NCBI RefSeq assembly: GCF_905147365.1
Contig: NC_056425.1
Coordinates: 2,487,501-2,551,500, forward strand
From: Aricia agestis
Lineage: Eukaryota; Arthropoda; Insecta; Lepidoptera; Lycaenidae
Direction of reading: 5' to 3'
DNA: 64,000 bases
A program made the translations under genes and the position numbers. How positions within the stretch are numbered: the first letter of the stretch is position 1; each line of letters opens with the position of its first letter. The notes below the pieces were generated by a model. It ran no database searches. It saw nothing but the letters and a program-made list of their open reading frames with translations, and had not been told where the DNA came from. Positions 44,707-56,301 of this stretch are shown here, one piece after another.

Positions 44707-44737
44707 GATACTTTCGCATTTATAATATTAGTATGGA
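43711..44737 (-). mobile_element. Two tandem 519-bp Helitron-like units, each carrying a tRNA-like segment
   Basis: Units begin ATTCTAACGTATTAAAAAC at 43711 and 44230 (offset 519) and differ mainly in the number of GACA repeats. Each has a Helitron 5' end on the minus strand (at 44218 and 44737) and a minus-strand tRNA-like piece with GGGTTCGAGTCCC. Identity is very high, so the duplication is recent or assembly-derived. Confidence 0.82.
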
Positions 44738-44974
44738 TTATTAAGTGGCAAGCTAAATTTCTCTTTGATTGTATTTACACTGTCAAATAAAGGCCAATTC
44801 ACATTCAACGTGATAAGTCGATGTGCTGTTTAAAATAAGCCATTCATAATTGGAGTAGGCAGAACAACGCTGTAAGCAGCAAGATAAAAAGTGATAATTC
44901 AATGTCTATCTTCTTGTTTATTAAATAAAGTTCAGTTTTGAATTTAAAAATGCATCTAATTGCATCGTTTCGTC

Positions 44975-45400
44975 GGGTCTTTCGCTGGTTCGCACCACAG
45001 AATTTCGAACCGCGGTTCGAAACAGCGAAGAACCGTTTTTAAAATATTTTGTATTCCCGATTCATACTGCGGTGATTGGAGTGGTGTGAAACCCCTAATT
45101 AATTATTTTTTGCTATGGGTGGTTTCGGACCACGAATTTAAGCCAATAATTATTGTAACAAACTTTTTTTGTCTCATTTATTTATTTGTACAGACGTATA
45201 GAAAAGTGGTTTCAAAAAGGAATAAAAACACATTTTTAATAAAGAAATTACATTTCTTTCAAAATCATAAAAAATGGGAAACTTTAATAATAATAATAAG
45301 GTTTTATTAAATTGCATAATGAATCGGGTAATTAAAAAACAATCCTTCGCTGTTTCCAACCGCGGTTCGAAAAACTGTAGTATGAACCAGCGACAGACCC
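44975..45400. mobile_element. hAT-like non-autonomous element with 8-bp target duplication
   Basis: GTTTCGTC at 44967-44974 and 45401-45408 flank GGGTCTTTCGCTGGTTCGCA ... ATGAACCAGCGACAGACCC. The inverted ends extend ~60 bp and include TTCGAACCGCGGTTCGAA (45004-45021), itself palindromic. An 8-bp duplication fits hAT or P superfamilies. Confidence 0.8.
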
Positions 45401-45870
45401 GTTTCGTCACATTACAAAACTGACACTAAAAAACTTTATTTTTACAACAAGAATATGTTTACAAGAATTTCCGTTCTACTGAAAAGTTTTAACCCGTCGT
45501 TGCAAGAAAAGATTAAGGAGCATTATTTAATTTTTAAATTAAAAACAAGCAAACGGGAACCTGATATAGCACACCTGTGCGCTTGCATTAAAATCCTATT
45601 AAAACTAAAATGAGCGTCGTCGCTGCCTATTTTAAGGACAGCTTAAAGATAGTGTAATTACTTTTATGAAAGTAAGCAGTTGTTTAATATGTAGGAAATA
45701 AGGTTTTACTAGGTTTTTACATTGAAACCGTTGTAAATTTTGTAGTTTTAGCTAGTTTCATAAAAGAGTCACCGAGCGAAAGGATTATTTGTAAGGTCTA
45801 AGGGTCTTTCCACACGACGTATTTTTTGCGCACTGACGACGCGCGTTTCTGAAGGCCTACCATGAAACCA

Positions 45871-46114
45871 TTTTGAGACTCAAACGATCCGACGGGAATG
45901 CCGCGTCCTGCTCTAACAACGTCATTTCACGTTTGTAAGAGTAGGACACAACATTCTCGTACGATTGTTTGAGTCTCAAAACAGGGCCCGTACCACGAAA
46001 CGGTTTTGAGACTCAAACAATCGTACGAGAATGTTGTGTCCTACTCTTACAAACGTGAAATGACGTTGTTAGAGCAGGACGCGGCATTCCCGTCGGATCG
46101 TTTGAGTCTCAAAA
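45871..46114. repeat. Perfect inverted repeat: two 112-bp arms, 20-bp spacer
   Basis: Left arm 45871-45982 and right arm 46003-46114 are exact reverse complements by eye, each bounded by TTTTGAGACTCAAAC and GTTTGAGTCTCAAAAC. Outside the arms the symmetry continues imperfectly through GGCCTACYAYGAAACC. Absence of mismatches points to recent formation or gene conversion. Confidence 0.92.
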
Positions 46115-46456
46115 CGGTTTCGTAGTAGGCCTGCAGTTTCGGAGTACGGCCCCTGATGCGCTAGTCTTTTGCGCGTTTTCATCGCGTTTTGGCAGATATA
46201 AAGTTTAAAAAGCCGTTAGCCGACTACCAGCTTCCTTCCGTTTGCTGAGCGTTCAACTTGAAAAACGTAAAAAAAACGTCATATTATTATGGACACTGCC
46301 TTATCTCTTTTACATGCTACGAATTTAAAAACCATCTTGTTTACAAAAACTGACATGAACATATTTTTATAGTGCTCGAGAGAAAGGAACAAGTTCTTCT
46401 TAAATTATAAGAAAAATAATAATTATAAATATCTCCATCCGGCGACTGGACGTTAA

Positions 46457-46930
46457 GAGGATACATCAGGGGCTAGAGAAATGAAAAAAAAAGTACGTGT
46501 AATATCTATAGCTGTCTCCCTTACCTCAAGCCTATACCGCAGAACGCGATAGAGACAACTGCAGAAAATCCAGAAAATCAACGATTCGTTGTCCCCTGAT
46601 TCCTTCTCCAAAACTTAACCGATTTAAGTACTTTTTTCGTTAAAGATTAAAAAAAGGCTTGTGCTGTGTTCCTATGTTTTGCTTTTTTTGTATAATCTAG
46701 CCAAATCTGTTTTCTGGACGTTTGAACACAGCGGAATATCTGGCCATTTTTTTAGGTTTTTGAACGTTCATATCTTATTTAATAATTAAATTATGAAAAA
46801 AAAGAAAACATAGGGACATTGTATTAGTGGCCGTCGATATTCGGGAAAAAAATTATAACTCTACTAGCATTATCCAGGGAGGAAACAGGGGACAACGTTT
46901 GTATGGAAAAAATGGCGGTGTGGAATCCTC
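46457..46930. mobile_element. Putative MITE with TTAA target duplication
   Basis: TTAA|GAGGATACATCAGGGGCTAG at 46453 and GGTGTGGAATCCTC|TTAA at 46934. A left-end fragment of the same family lies at about 61007-61042. Confidence 0.6.
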
Positions 46931-46934
46931 TTAA

Positions 46935-47825
46935 TTATAAATATAATGCAATGTAAGTAACAATCTCGATATATTATTATAACATAAGATATTTTTATTC
47001 AATTATTTAAAAAGTTAACGATTATCTAAATAATCTGCAACTGAAAAACAATAATTATAATTTCAATATTTATTTATTTATTTAGGACCAAAAACAGTTT
47101 TGCATTAGTTACAACATTAGGTTTGGATATATTATTGTAACTACCCACAAAACGTCCCTTAGTATATTATTAGCATAAGTAACTTAACGTCAATTAGTAT
47201 TAAATGCGATTATTTACAGGCTGTCACTCACATGACACACAAGGTCGTTTATGTCAAGGACAAAAGTACCCATAGCCGCAGACGCAAGGTTAAGGACCGA
47301 TATAAATTGACCTTCCACTATATTGAGTATCAGCGGTAGAGTAGGTCAAGTTAGACTGGTTATTTATTGAGCTATATTGTCCAGAGTAAATAGATCTCTC
47401 CATACTTGAAGTATCCGAGCAAAGCTAGGTCATGTTACGTTGGTGTGTTTTTTGCCAAGTATGCAAGGAAGAAATTACAAGCGAATAATTCCGCCAAATA
47501 CCCTTTTTATTGCATGGCAATGCACGAACATGTTTGGGAACTATCAAAGTTGGAGAAAACAATGTTACCCTAACGTTAAGGTGGGTTTACACCGGGGGAC
47601 AAAAAAATCGCACCCCCATTATTATATTTTAATCTAGCTTATTACTTTACTAGATGACGTTCGCAATTCCATTGCGCCAAAATTCGCTTATCGCCTGGGA
47701 ACCTACATTTTTCCCTGTGAATATACCATAAATTTAATATACCTAGCAGAATAGAGCAACAATCTCGAGCTGCCAAACGAAACCGAAATTGATTTACGTC
47801 TGTGTGTAAAAATTTGTTTACGTAT
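46935..47825. other. Unassigned intron DNA
   Basis: No gene recognised. GACATATTATT- and TTATTTATTTATTT-type simple sequence near 47070. Confidence 0.4.
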
Positions 47826-47828
47826 ACA

Positions 47829-47979
47829 CTAACGGCCGTTCCCAATATTTGATCTATATCTGGTTTTGCCCTACTAGAGATAGGAATAGCTCACATTAGA
47901 CATATTTATGTCAATTGTGAGCTATTCCTATCTCTAGTAGGGCAAAACCAGAGATAGATCAAATATTGGGAACGGCAGT
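47829..47979. repeat. Long near-perfect hairpin, ~65-bp arms
   Basis: CCGTTCCCAATATTTGATCT...CTAGAGATAGGAATAGCTCA pairs with its complement (47914-47979), with only two or three mismatches. Confidence 0.85.
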
Positions 47980-48191
47980 TACTCAAGCATATCTCTAAGA
48001 GATTAAATTGTCAACGTGCCGATAAGCGCCGACCTGACGTCAAATAGATGAAAAAAAATGGTTCTGCTTTCATGTATCACACGTCACCTTTTTACCACGC
48101 AGTGTAGTTGCTAGTGACATCTCGCTTGCTCAGGCCTTTGTTTCTCTATTTCGCTAGGTATATTAACTTTATGGAATATACTCTTCTACAC

Positions 48192-48425
48192 CAGTTTTCC
48201 ACTAAAGGTGTGCGGTGGCACACTGGTATACCGTCGTGGCCTCAAAAATGTCGTCGTGTGTATTCCTAGTTTATAAGAACCAAAAAAGGGAACATTTTAA
48301 ACGATCTACGAAGGGATGGGACCTCAGAGCACCCCTGCACACGCTGATTAATTTGTGGTGTACCTCCAAAAGTTTTTATTTTTCTAGATGTACCTTGAAC
48401 ACAAAAAGTTTGCGGAACACTGCTC
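48192..48425. mobile_element. hAT-like remnant
   Basis: CAGTTTTCCACTAAAGGTGT at one side and AAAAAGTTTGCGGAACACTG at the other resemble degenerate hAT ends. Confidence 0.45.
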
Positions 48426-49055
48426 TAAACGATCCTACTTAGAGACCTCATAAGGCATACTTGTGTAAGTGGTAGCTTGGCTTGAAAAATATGACGTGTC
48501 CTACCCGATATCGCACAGTGCGAAGGCGAACCTGTCGCCATGTGAACCCACCCTTACGGGGAGACGCGGCACCCCCGGATTTCCCCTATCTGTGTACATA
48601 CGTTTTTGTTTGTCATTTTTTGGTAACCTACATTCTTTGTGTTTTATATGCTTTGCCAAGTTTGATATTGTACTGGCTCCGCTCGATTGAAGTTCATACC
48701 GAACTTTTGTTTTACATAATGACGTTACTTTGTTATTGCGACTATGAGAAATGGTTTTGTGAATCTCTTGCGTGGGTAGAATGAAAATATATAAAAACAA
48801 ATAAGAAAGAAAATACGAGTATAACGACAGCGATCACGCAGAAGATAAAAATATGAAAAACACAATTTTCAGAAAATAATTCCAATTGATAACTACTTAA
48901 TTATAGATAAATTTTTAAAACAAAGATTTCAATTCGACAACAAAAAACTGCCTAAAATTGGGTTACTACTTTTTGCGTTGTCACGTTCGCGTTTGATAAA
49001 GACAGGCTTCACACTAGGGGCGCACACAATAAGCGTATAATAATATATTCATAAT
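48426..49055. other. Unassigned intron DNA
   Basis: No gene recognised. Confidence 0.4.
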
Positions 49056-49061
49056 AATATA

Positions 49062-49314
49062 CAAGGTGTAACAAAACTAAATGATAATATAATACTTTAG
49101 AATGTGTGTGTGTCCCTTGTATAGAGTTCACTGTGAAATTAGCAGCGCTGAAAGAGCAACATTTTTTTATCTTTTGCATAGGAAAACTCATGACGCTGGA
49201 GCACTAGCCCATATAAATCACATTTGCTCTTTCAGCGCTGCTACTTTCACAATTAACTCTATATAAGGGACGCGCACACACCTAAAAGTTCACTTACTTT
49301 TGTTACACACTGTG
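49062..49314. mobile_element. MITE family C, diverged
   Basis: ACAAGGTGTAACAAAACTAA to TTTTGTTACACACTG, with CAGCGCTGAAAGAG and CTTTCAGCGCTGCTACTTTC arms. Confidence 0.78.
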
Positions 49315-49687
49315 TAATATGGTAAAACAACATTTCCCGGGTCAGTAAATTAATATTTCACAAACTTCTTACTCCGTAATAATTAAAGCATTAAACCACA
49401 AATAACGGAGTTTTAATTACTTTTATTACCCGAAACCGTGATCTGTAAACTCGTTGAAATATACTTTTACATAAATATTAAAATATTTTCATGTTTCATG
49501 CTCATTATGCCCAAAGCGTTTTCATATTGTTTGTTTCCATTGTTTCTGTTATTTAAATACGAGATTGGCGTATTAATCATTACTTCTGGCTCGTTTCACT
49601 ACACATGTTAATGATTATTATCATTACTTTTTAGATAAGGAATATAACCTGCTACTTGGACTTGACCGATTAGCTTTTAACAAAATT

Positions 49688-50272
49688 AGAGCGTTTGCAA
49701 AATCTTTGCATACGCTTTATTTTTGGCTTAAAAAAGTTTGACCAACCAACCAACCCACCGACCAACATTAGAACGAACCTTTCACTCCCACCCCATCGTT
49801 CCAATTTTTACTCCTACTCCTTCACCGTTCATGCAGTCAGATTGTGGAACTCGCTTCCCCATACAGTTCGTGATAGCTCCACCATTAATGTTTTCAAGAA
49901 ACGCTTAAAAGAGCATTATCTTCAAATATCTCAATCCATTTAAATACCGTTATAATAATAAGTAGTATAATATTATATAATATAGTATTTATTTATTAAA
50001 GACGTATTGGTTTTAATTTATCATATTTATTATTAATATTATATTATTATTTATTTATTTTGATTAATTAAATACATGACTGTAGATTTAAAGTTTAATA
50101 ATTTTGTAATTGTGCACGCTCTATCTGATGTCTTGTATCACATCTCTCTCCGTAGGGCTGCTGTAAGAAATTTCTTTTGAAATAAGCAGTTCCTTTGTGT
50201 CGTCTTTCTATGTCAATGTTTATGTGAATAGTGTCTTGTGTGCAATAAATGTTAAATAAAATAAATAAAAAA
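49688..50272 (+). mobile_element. LINE 3' end with reverse-transcriptase C-terminal remnant
   Basis: A frame from 49695 to 49943 ends SFTVHAVRLWNSLPHTVRD, SSTINVFKKRLKEHYLQ, the classic C-terminus of jockey/CR1-type LINE ORF2 proteins. A ~320-bp 3' UTR follows, ending in AATAAA-like motifs and A-rich tail (TAAATAAAAAAAAA). Strongly 5' truncated, as is usual for target-primed insertion. Confidence 0.82.
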
Positions 50273-50433
50273 AAATATTGCGTTTTCTAAAATATGCCTT
50301 AATATTCTACACAAGAACGTTTAAGTTCGACTTTTCTAATATATGCTTTTACTCATTTAAAAGTAAAATATCTTAAATCCTTTCTCGAGACACAAATTAT
50401 CTCCAAACCAAAGGGGTACGTGTACCTTTGTGG

Positions 50434-50757
50434 CATAATATCTAGCCGCCGGCCATCTTGATTTTGTCCGAGCACGATAAAAGTGGTATATTTGGATAGA
50501 TGACACTTATACAAACAAAAAATGTTATATAACATGGTATTCTAAGGTGTCACGTTTCCGAGATATTTAGAAGTAAAGATCGCCATATGAGTACAAAGGA
50601 CACAAATGGCGATCTTTACTTCCAAATATCTCGGAAATGTGCCACTTTAGGATACCATGTTATGAATCATTTTTTGTTTGTATAAGTGTCCTCTATCTAA
50701 ATATACCACTTTTATCGTGCTCGAAAAAAATCAAAAGGGCCGGCGGCTAGATATGCC
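50434..50757. mobile_element. Large foldback element, ~150-bp arms
   Basis: ATATCTAGCCGCCGGCC...GAGCACGATAAAAGTGGTAT pairs with ATACCACTTTTATCGTGCTC...GGCCGGCGGCTAGATAT, around a hairpin near TGAGTACAAAGGAC. Confidence 0.85.
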
Positions 50758-51116
50758 AGGCTTCATACAAAAATGTTCGAACCCCTTTCAATAAAATCGG
50801 TTCTGCGGTTTAGGCGTGAAGACGTAACAGACAGACTAACACACTTTCATAATGGAAATCTAGCTTTGCTGTTGAGTTATGAAAGCATGTTGTCTTCATT
50901 ATCAGCTCTATAGATCATTAATTAGTTTAACTGACAGAGATACTACAGTTCTGATAATGAAGTGTGTCATAACACACGGGTGTTCATTACAATAGTCAAC
51001 ACATTATCCTTTTAGTGGCCATTGAAACAGACTTCGATTGTTTGAAGCCACAGATCGAGGTAAACGATAGACGGAACAAAATTTCTGTGTCTAAATGAAA
51101 TGATGAAGAATCGCGT

Positions 51117-51439
51117 TTTACTTTAACTATAAATTTAACTTTAACTACAATGCAAAATGTCAAATATTTGGTTAAAGTCAATAATGAACGCCATATTTAC
51201 CGATAACCTTGAGCTCGACAAGGCTTTAAATGAACGTGGCGAATAAAAGAACTAACGCTGTCATCATACAAAAACGCCATTTTTGACAGTTCTCCTTTAC
51301 CAGCAGCGCCCCCGCCCACGTTCATTTAAAGCCTTGTCGGACCAGCTGTCATCTGCCAAAGTTAAGGTTAAAGCTGTTAAGTTAGCCTTAACTATAACCA
51401 TAACTGTAACTATAGCCACGCCTCTGGTGCAACCCACCC
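51117..51439. mobile_element. PIF/Harbinger-like MITE (GGGTTGCACC family), one end lost
   Basis: The right end CCTCTGGTGCAACCCACCC|TAA is intact. The left terminal GGGTTGCACC is missing. Interior AGTTCTCCTTTACCAGCAGC matches the other copies in inverse orientation to 18542-18876. Confidence 0.78.
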
Positions 51440-51893
51440 TAAAAGTTTACCCCGAGTGTAGCGTACATATTCCGAGATAAAAAGTATCCTGTAAATCGGA
51501 ACTCAAACTATCTCCATTAGAAAGTACAAACAGTGAAATCGGTTCATGGGTTTGAGCATGAAGAGGTAACTAACAGACACACTTTCGCATTTATGATATT
51601 AGTATGGAATAAATTTTGTTATTAATACACGGTTATTATTTTTTTAATGGGCAAAACGAAAGCAAGACGTCTTATGGTCGCGTCATCTGGCAACACAGAA
51701 ATGCTAGCAACACCGGAACCTTCACTTCTGCTTCACAAACCAGCCCTGCAGGGATTCAACCACTATTCTTCTAAAAACGTAATAATTTTATTTATCTTGT
51801 ATTTTACATCTAACTTCTTATACAGTCCACAAGTTCAAAGTAATAACACAAACACCTACAAAATTGTGTACACAGTTTGCCTGTATAATGTAA

Positions 51894-52133
51894 GGGCCGC
51901 CCACACAGGAATAGCAACGCAGCGGCGAGCATTTTCAGTGTCATAATATGATTTTAAACTTTATCTTCATTATTGTAATACATACATAGTATCGCTTGAA
52001 AAATCGCGGCCGCGAGAATTTCCAAGTTTCTCAAGCGATACTATGTAATACAATAATGAAGATAAAGTTTAAAATCATGTGACACTGAAAATAATTCTCG
52101 CCGCTGCGCTGCCATTCCGGTGTGAATCGGCCC
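51894..52133. mobile_element. PIF/Harbinger-like MITE, TAA target duplication
   Basis: TAA|GGGCCGCCCACACAGGAATA and CCATTCCGGTGTGAATCGG...|TAA. It contains a second long hairpin (CTTGAGAAACTTGG-type core, arms AATGAAGATAAAGTTTAAAA). Related ends to 42848-42920. Confidence 0.85.
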
Positions 52134-52378
52134 TAAAACATATTCATACTTTGTGGCACTCTTGCCACTTCTATTTTATTGAATTCTTCGTTTTAAGACC
52201 TACCTCATGAGATGCCTGATCACTCGGTCTTTGTGGGCAGGAACAATAGGGTCTTATTGATTGTATCTCAGGCCTCGGGAACGGATCAAGAACACGAGAT
52301 AAATCTCATACAAACACACAATAGCTAGTTTGATTCGGCTACGACAGGTCCGGAAAACAATGCGGTATCAGGTATGTG

Positions 52379-52425
52379 ACACACACAAACACACACACAT
52401 ACACACTCAGACACACATACTCGTA
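52379..52425. repeat. Imperfect CA microsatellite
   Basis: ACACACACAAACACACACAC and similar, about 45 bp. Confidence 0.85.
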
Positions 52426-52456
52426 CACTACTTTTATACTTTTACCTTAGGACATA

Positions 52457-53045
52457 AGCTATGTCCACACTGTGCCTTTTTTTGTTCATCAAGGAAAGGG
52501 CATGCGTTATAGCGTAGTCAACAGCGCATGTGAGGCATGCCCGCGACGCATGCGCTCTGACCGTATCCAAAACTTTCATTTGGTTCTTTTTTTTTTCTGG
52601 AATTTCTTATGACCAAATAAGTCGCACATATTCCACTCAGCAAAATTTTCTCGTCGCACATGTTACAATAATCTGACAGACACTGCAACTGAACAAAAAT
52701 GACAATGTTGGCGCTGCGTTCGTTGACGCATACAATTATTGAATGCGCTAAAATGAAAGTTGAATGAAAGAAGTTAACGAAAATTGAAGATGAAAGTGCA
52801 TAGTGTGGACAAAAGCTATGTCCACACTGTGCACTTTCATCTTCAATTTTCGTCATCAACTTTCATATTGGCGTATTCATTAATTGCATGCGGCATTCCT
52901 TGCCAACGACAATATTGTCATTTTTGAAGTTTTCGATACGGTCAGAGGGCATGCGTCGCGGGCATGCCTCACGTTCGCTGTTGACTGCGCTATAATGCAT
53001 GCCCTTGACGAACAGAAAAAGGCACAGTGTGGACAAAGCTAAAGC
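52457..53045. mobile_element. Large double foldback with GTCCACACTGTGC termini
   Basis: AGCTATGTCCACACTGTGCC occurs at about 52458 and in inverse near 53018-53036 (GGCACAGTGTGGAC). The arms share GGCATGCCCGCGACGCATGC and TTGACTGCGCTATAATGCAT-type blocks. The same terminal motif also occurs in the centre (52805-52842) in both orientations, so two related elements sit nested head to head. Confidence 0.82.
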
Positions 53046-53272
53046 TATACAGATTACAGGTGTCAATTCATTGATATAATACGAGTATGTCATCTTCGAC
53101 AGCCTCGAAAAATATTATGTCGTGAAAATCATAAAATTCATAAAAAAATATTTGTTCTGTGGTTTTGGCAACAGACAGATTTGGTATTTTTGTATTTACT
53201 TCAGTATTATTGAGAAGATATGAATTTAATTTAAAATTAAAAATAATATGGTCTATACGAGTAGGTATTAAG

Positions 53273-53482
53273 AGGTGTACCAGGATCTGATGGCAATTTT
53301 TGACAGCAGATTTCCTAAAAATATCCTTGATCATTGGATAATTTTTTTATTTGCATGTTTTACATACAGAATCAGCCGCTATAAGAAAAAAAAGGACCAA
53401 AATGTTTTATTTCACTTACCACGGTATTGCTGGAGTCAATTAATTATTTTCTCACTTTATGCCATCAGATTCTGGTAGACCT
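53273..53482. mobile_element. MITE with AGGTGTACCAGGATCTGATG ends
   Basis: Right end GCCATCAGATTCTGGTAGAC. Sister of 20685-20891 with shared TTATTTGCATGTTTTACATA-type interior. Confidence 0.82.
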
Positions 53483-53537
53483 ATAAAATATATCTTAATC
53501 TTATGAACTTAAGAATTCTTACATTGAATAGACTCAT

Positions 53538-53720
53538 CAATACTAATATTAAAAATGTGAAATCTGTCTGTCTGTTAACTCTTCACGCTCAAACCACTGA
53601 AACGATTTTTCTGAAATTTGGAGACCTTAAGTCTCGGCAAAACACATAGGCTACTTTTAATACCGGAAAAGTGGGGTTTCCGTGCGATAAACGAATTTTG
53701 GCACAACTTGCGGACGCCAT
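53538..53720 (+). mobile_element. Helitron-like 5' fragment
   Basis: TCAATACTAATATTAAAAAT, then CTGTCTGTCTGTTAACTC and CACGCTCAAACCACTGAAAC. Confidence 0.5.
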
Positions 53721-54945
53721 GCTAGTCTTATATAAACCGCGACAGAGGTAAAGACAAAGTTACAAAAATTAATCAAACTTAATCCACGCTTAGCGCTCCT
53801 AATTATAGTGTAATGGCCAAACAAGCTAAGTTCCTGGAACAAGGCGCTCTCTGAGCTAAGAGTGTTTTAGTTTGCTGCATCTTAACTACTTAAGATAATT
53901 TGAATGTTATCATAACTTCGAGTACTTGTGTGGTAATCATCAGCTGTGCGCCAGCTTAAGGCGGTCCCCCTACGGAGATCAGTGCCGTAAATAGCCTTTT
54001 TTGCGCCCTGTGCGAGCTTATAACTGCACCCTTGTTTTTAACTGGCTTCCAAAAAGGAGAAGGTTGTATGTTCGGCTATAGATTTTTTTTACTACATTGG
54101 AAAATATCCCCTTCTAACGGAGATGTCGTAATTTACCGCTTTTTAGAACTTTAAAACTCATATTTTAAAGCTACAAAATTATAATAAAAATACACCAATA
54201 TTCTTCAGTATACGAACATTGCTTTCCATGTTATTAATTTCCTATTTTTGTTTATTATATTACTCATGACATCAGCTTCCAAAGTAAAAGCAATTTATTA
54301 AAATTCAAGCATACATTCAGCATCTCCCTAGTATTTACAAATTACTTTTATTTGAAACACACGCCAATAGATCTACAATTTAATTAACTACATATTTGCC
54401 GTTTGAATTTTTTTAGGTCAATTTTGAACTAAGATAATTAAAAAAAATAAAATTTTGGCGCGATCTCGGCAACGCGGCAAATGTATGGTCAAGGTCGTTT
54501 ATTCCGGGGACGGCCTTAAATATAATCCAGGATATAATATAGATCAGCCATTCTCGAAATGTGCCCCGCAGAACCATAGGCCTGCGCGAGCTATTACATA
54601 AATTGTTTTTAGAAATATTATTAGACACCGGTATGGAGGTAATTCATTCAAAGAGTTATTTTTTGAGGATCCGTTAAAAATGTCACTTCTTAAAAGGTTT
54701 TTGCCTTCAAAACAGTCCAAAAACCGTTTATCACCTAAACTAGACCAGGTTTACTATGAATATTACTATTAGCTTTACCGCTAAAAATGTCAAATTCAGG
54801 AGAGCCAGAGTACTGAATCTTAAGCGAAAGCAAAACTAGGACACGCGAAAATTAGTATAATAATTGCACTCTTTTTAGTATTCGCTTATACATTGTATCT
54901 TGTAGAAAGATTACTTTTTGCATTTTTATCAGGCAGTCCCCTTAA
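53721..54945. other. Unassigned intron DNA
   Basis: No gene or clear repeat ends recognised. Confidence 0.4.
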
Positions 54946-54954
54946 TGTATCTTA

Positions 54955-55339
54955 GACTGAGTTGCACCAACTAACTTTATTTTTAACTGTAAATTTAACT
55001 TTAACTACAATGCAAAATGTCAAATCTTTGGTTAAAGTTAAAAATGGACGCCATCAAGACGCGATATTTAACCATAACCATAGAGCTCAAAAAGGTTTTA
55101 AATGCATGTGGCGAAAAAAGAAACTAACGGTGTCATCATACAAAAACCGCCATTTTTGACAGTTCTCCTTTACCAGCAGCGCCACCGCCTACGTGCATTT
55201 ATAACCTTGTTGGACCAGCTGTCATCTGTCAATTTCTCCGGGCAAAGTTAAGGTTAAAGTTAAAGTTAAATTTACCTAACTATAACCATAATTTTAACTT
55301 TAAATTTAACCTTAACCACGCCTCTGGTGCAACCCAGTC
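54955..55339. mobile_element. PIF/Harbinger-like MITE (GGGTTGCACC family), TTA duplication
   Basis: TTA|GACTGAGTTGCACCAACT and CTCTGGTGCAACCCAGTC|TTA. 385 bp, with enlarged TTAACTTTAA-rich arms. Confidence 0.86.
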
Positions 55340-55855
55340 TTAAAATTCTAGAACCTTACTTTTGTGTACCTTACACATAAAATATATTTCTTATCTTTTA
55401 GATATTCTGTATCTCGATATCAGAAATGTAAGAAAATTTAACCTTCTCTTTGACGTAATCTTACAAGTTCCATAATGTAACTCAAGAAAAACTTTTAATA
55501 GAAAAGGTTACGAGTCGTTGATAGAAATAAAAATAAAATAAACAAGGAGAAAACACGAGGGTTAAGCACGGGTCCCGAAGGCCCAGTAACAGACGGGTTA
55601 ACCACATAAAATCTTCCTGGGCCTATTGTACCGTCTTAGACGTTAATGGGTTAAGAGACAAGAATACAAAATATGCAAAGGTGTCCGATTTTCTGTCCTT
55701 AAATTGTATCGCGGAATCTTTTTACGCTTAGCCCCTAAAGTTAACGCCGGAATTAGTATCACGTTACCTCCTTCGATTTTCATATGAATGAAAGAGAAGA
55801 CATTACATATTAACAAGCTGTTAACACTAACAGACGTTGGTGAAATTGGGGCTTA
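55340..55855. other. Mostly unassigned; relative of the 14.7-kb outer element at 55752-55855
   Basis: CATATGAATGAAAGAGAAGA and GACGTTGGTGAAATTGGGGC match 14753-14772 and 15089-15115 without the family A insertion. Confidence 0.55.
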
Positions 55856-55856
55856 G

Positions 55857-56044
55857 TTAGACACTAACTCACACTAGGGCGAAAATACGCGGCCGAAGTT
55901 CGGCACGATTACGCCTGCAATGTATTTTAAATTACCGATGACACAAGCCGAAATTACGTCGCATTATATTGTATGCGTACCGCATTGCTGACGTAATCAT
56001 GCAGAACTTCGGCCGCGTATCTAAGGCCGAGTGTTTTTAGACAC
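55857..56044. mobile_element. Foldback MITE, ACGCGGCCGAAGTTC arms
   Basis: GAAAATACGCGGCCGAAGTTC-type left arm and GAACTTCGGCCGCGTAT right arm, with TTAGACAC / GTGTTTTTAGAC outer ends. Confidence 0.78.
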
Positions 56045-56301
56045 TTTAATCTTGAAAAAAAATTGCTACAAGATAGCTCAATAAAAGTTATTCTGCAGTT
56101 CCCAATAGTTTTGAGAATATTTTTCGCTATCTATATAAACAATATAACAAGAACAGCTTTAATGTTTATTTTTATGCAAATGCTTAGGGTGTAACAAAAC
56201 AATGCGTTAATCTTTAAAAAACCTTAATAACGAGTTAACCGTGAAAGTAGCAGCGCTGAAAAAACAAATTTGTATGGGCAAGCCACGGAGCTAATAGCTC
56301 C

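Noticed and set aside
42600..44740. A CRISPR-like array, because of regular repeats
   Set aside because: The units are eukaryotic Helitron-like duplications with no short conserved repeat and unique spacer pattern, and no associated genes exist.
45004..45021. TTCGAACCGCGGTTCGAA as a transcription factor operator
   Set aside because: It lies within a transposon's inverted end and recurs, diverged, at the other end, so symmetry is explained by the element.
52518..53093. Two moderately long frames on the minus strand near 52.5-53.1 kb
   Set aside because: They run across the arms of a foldback element, match no family I know and have no splice or conservation signs.
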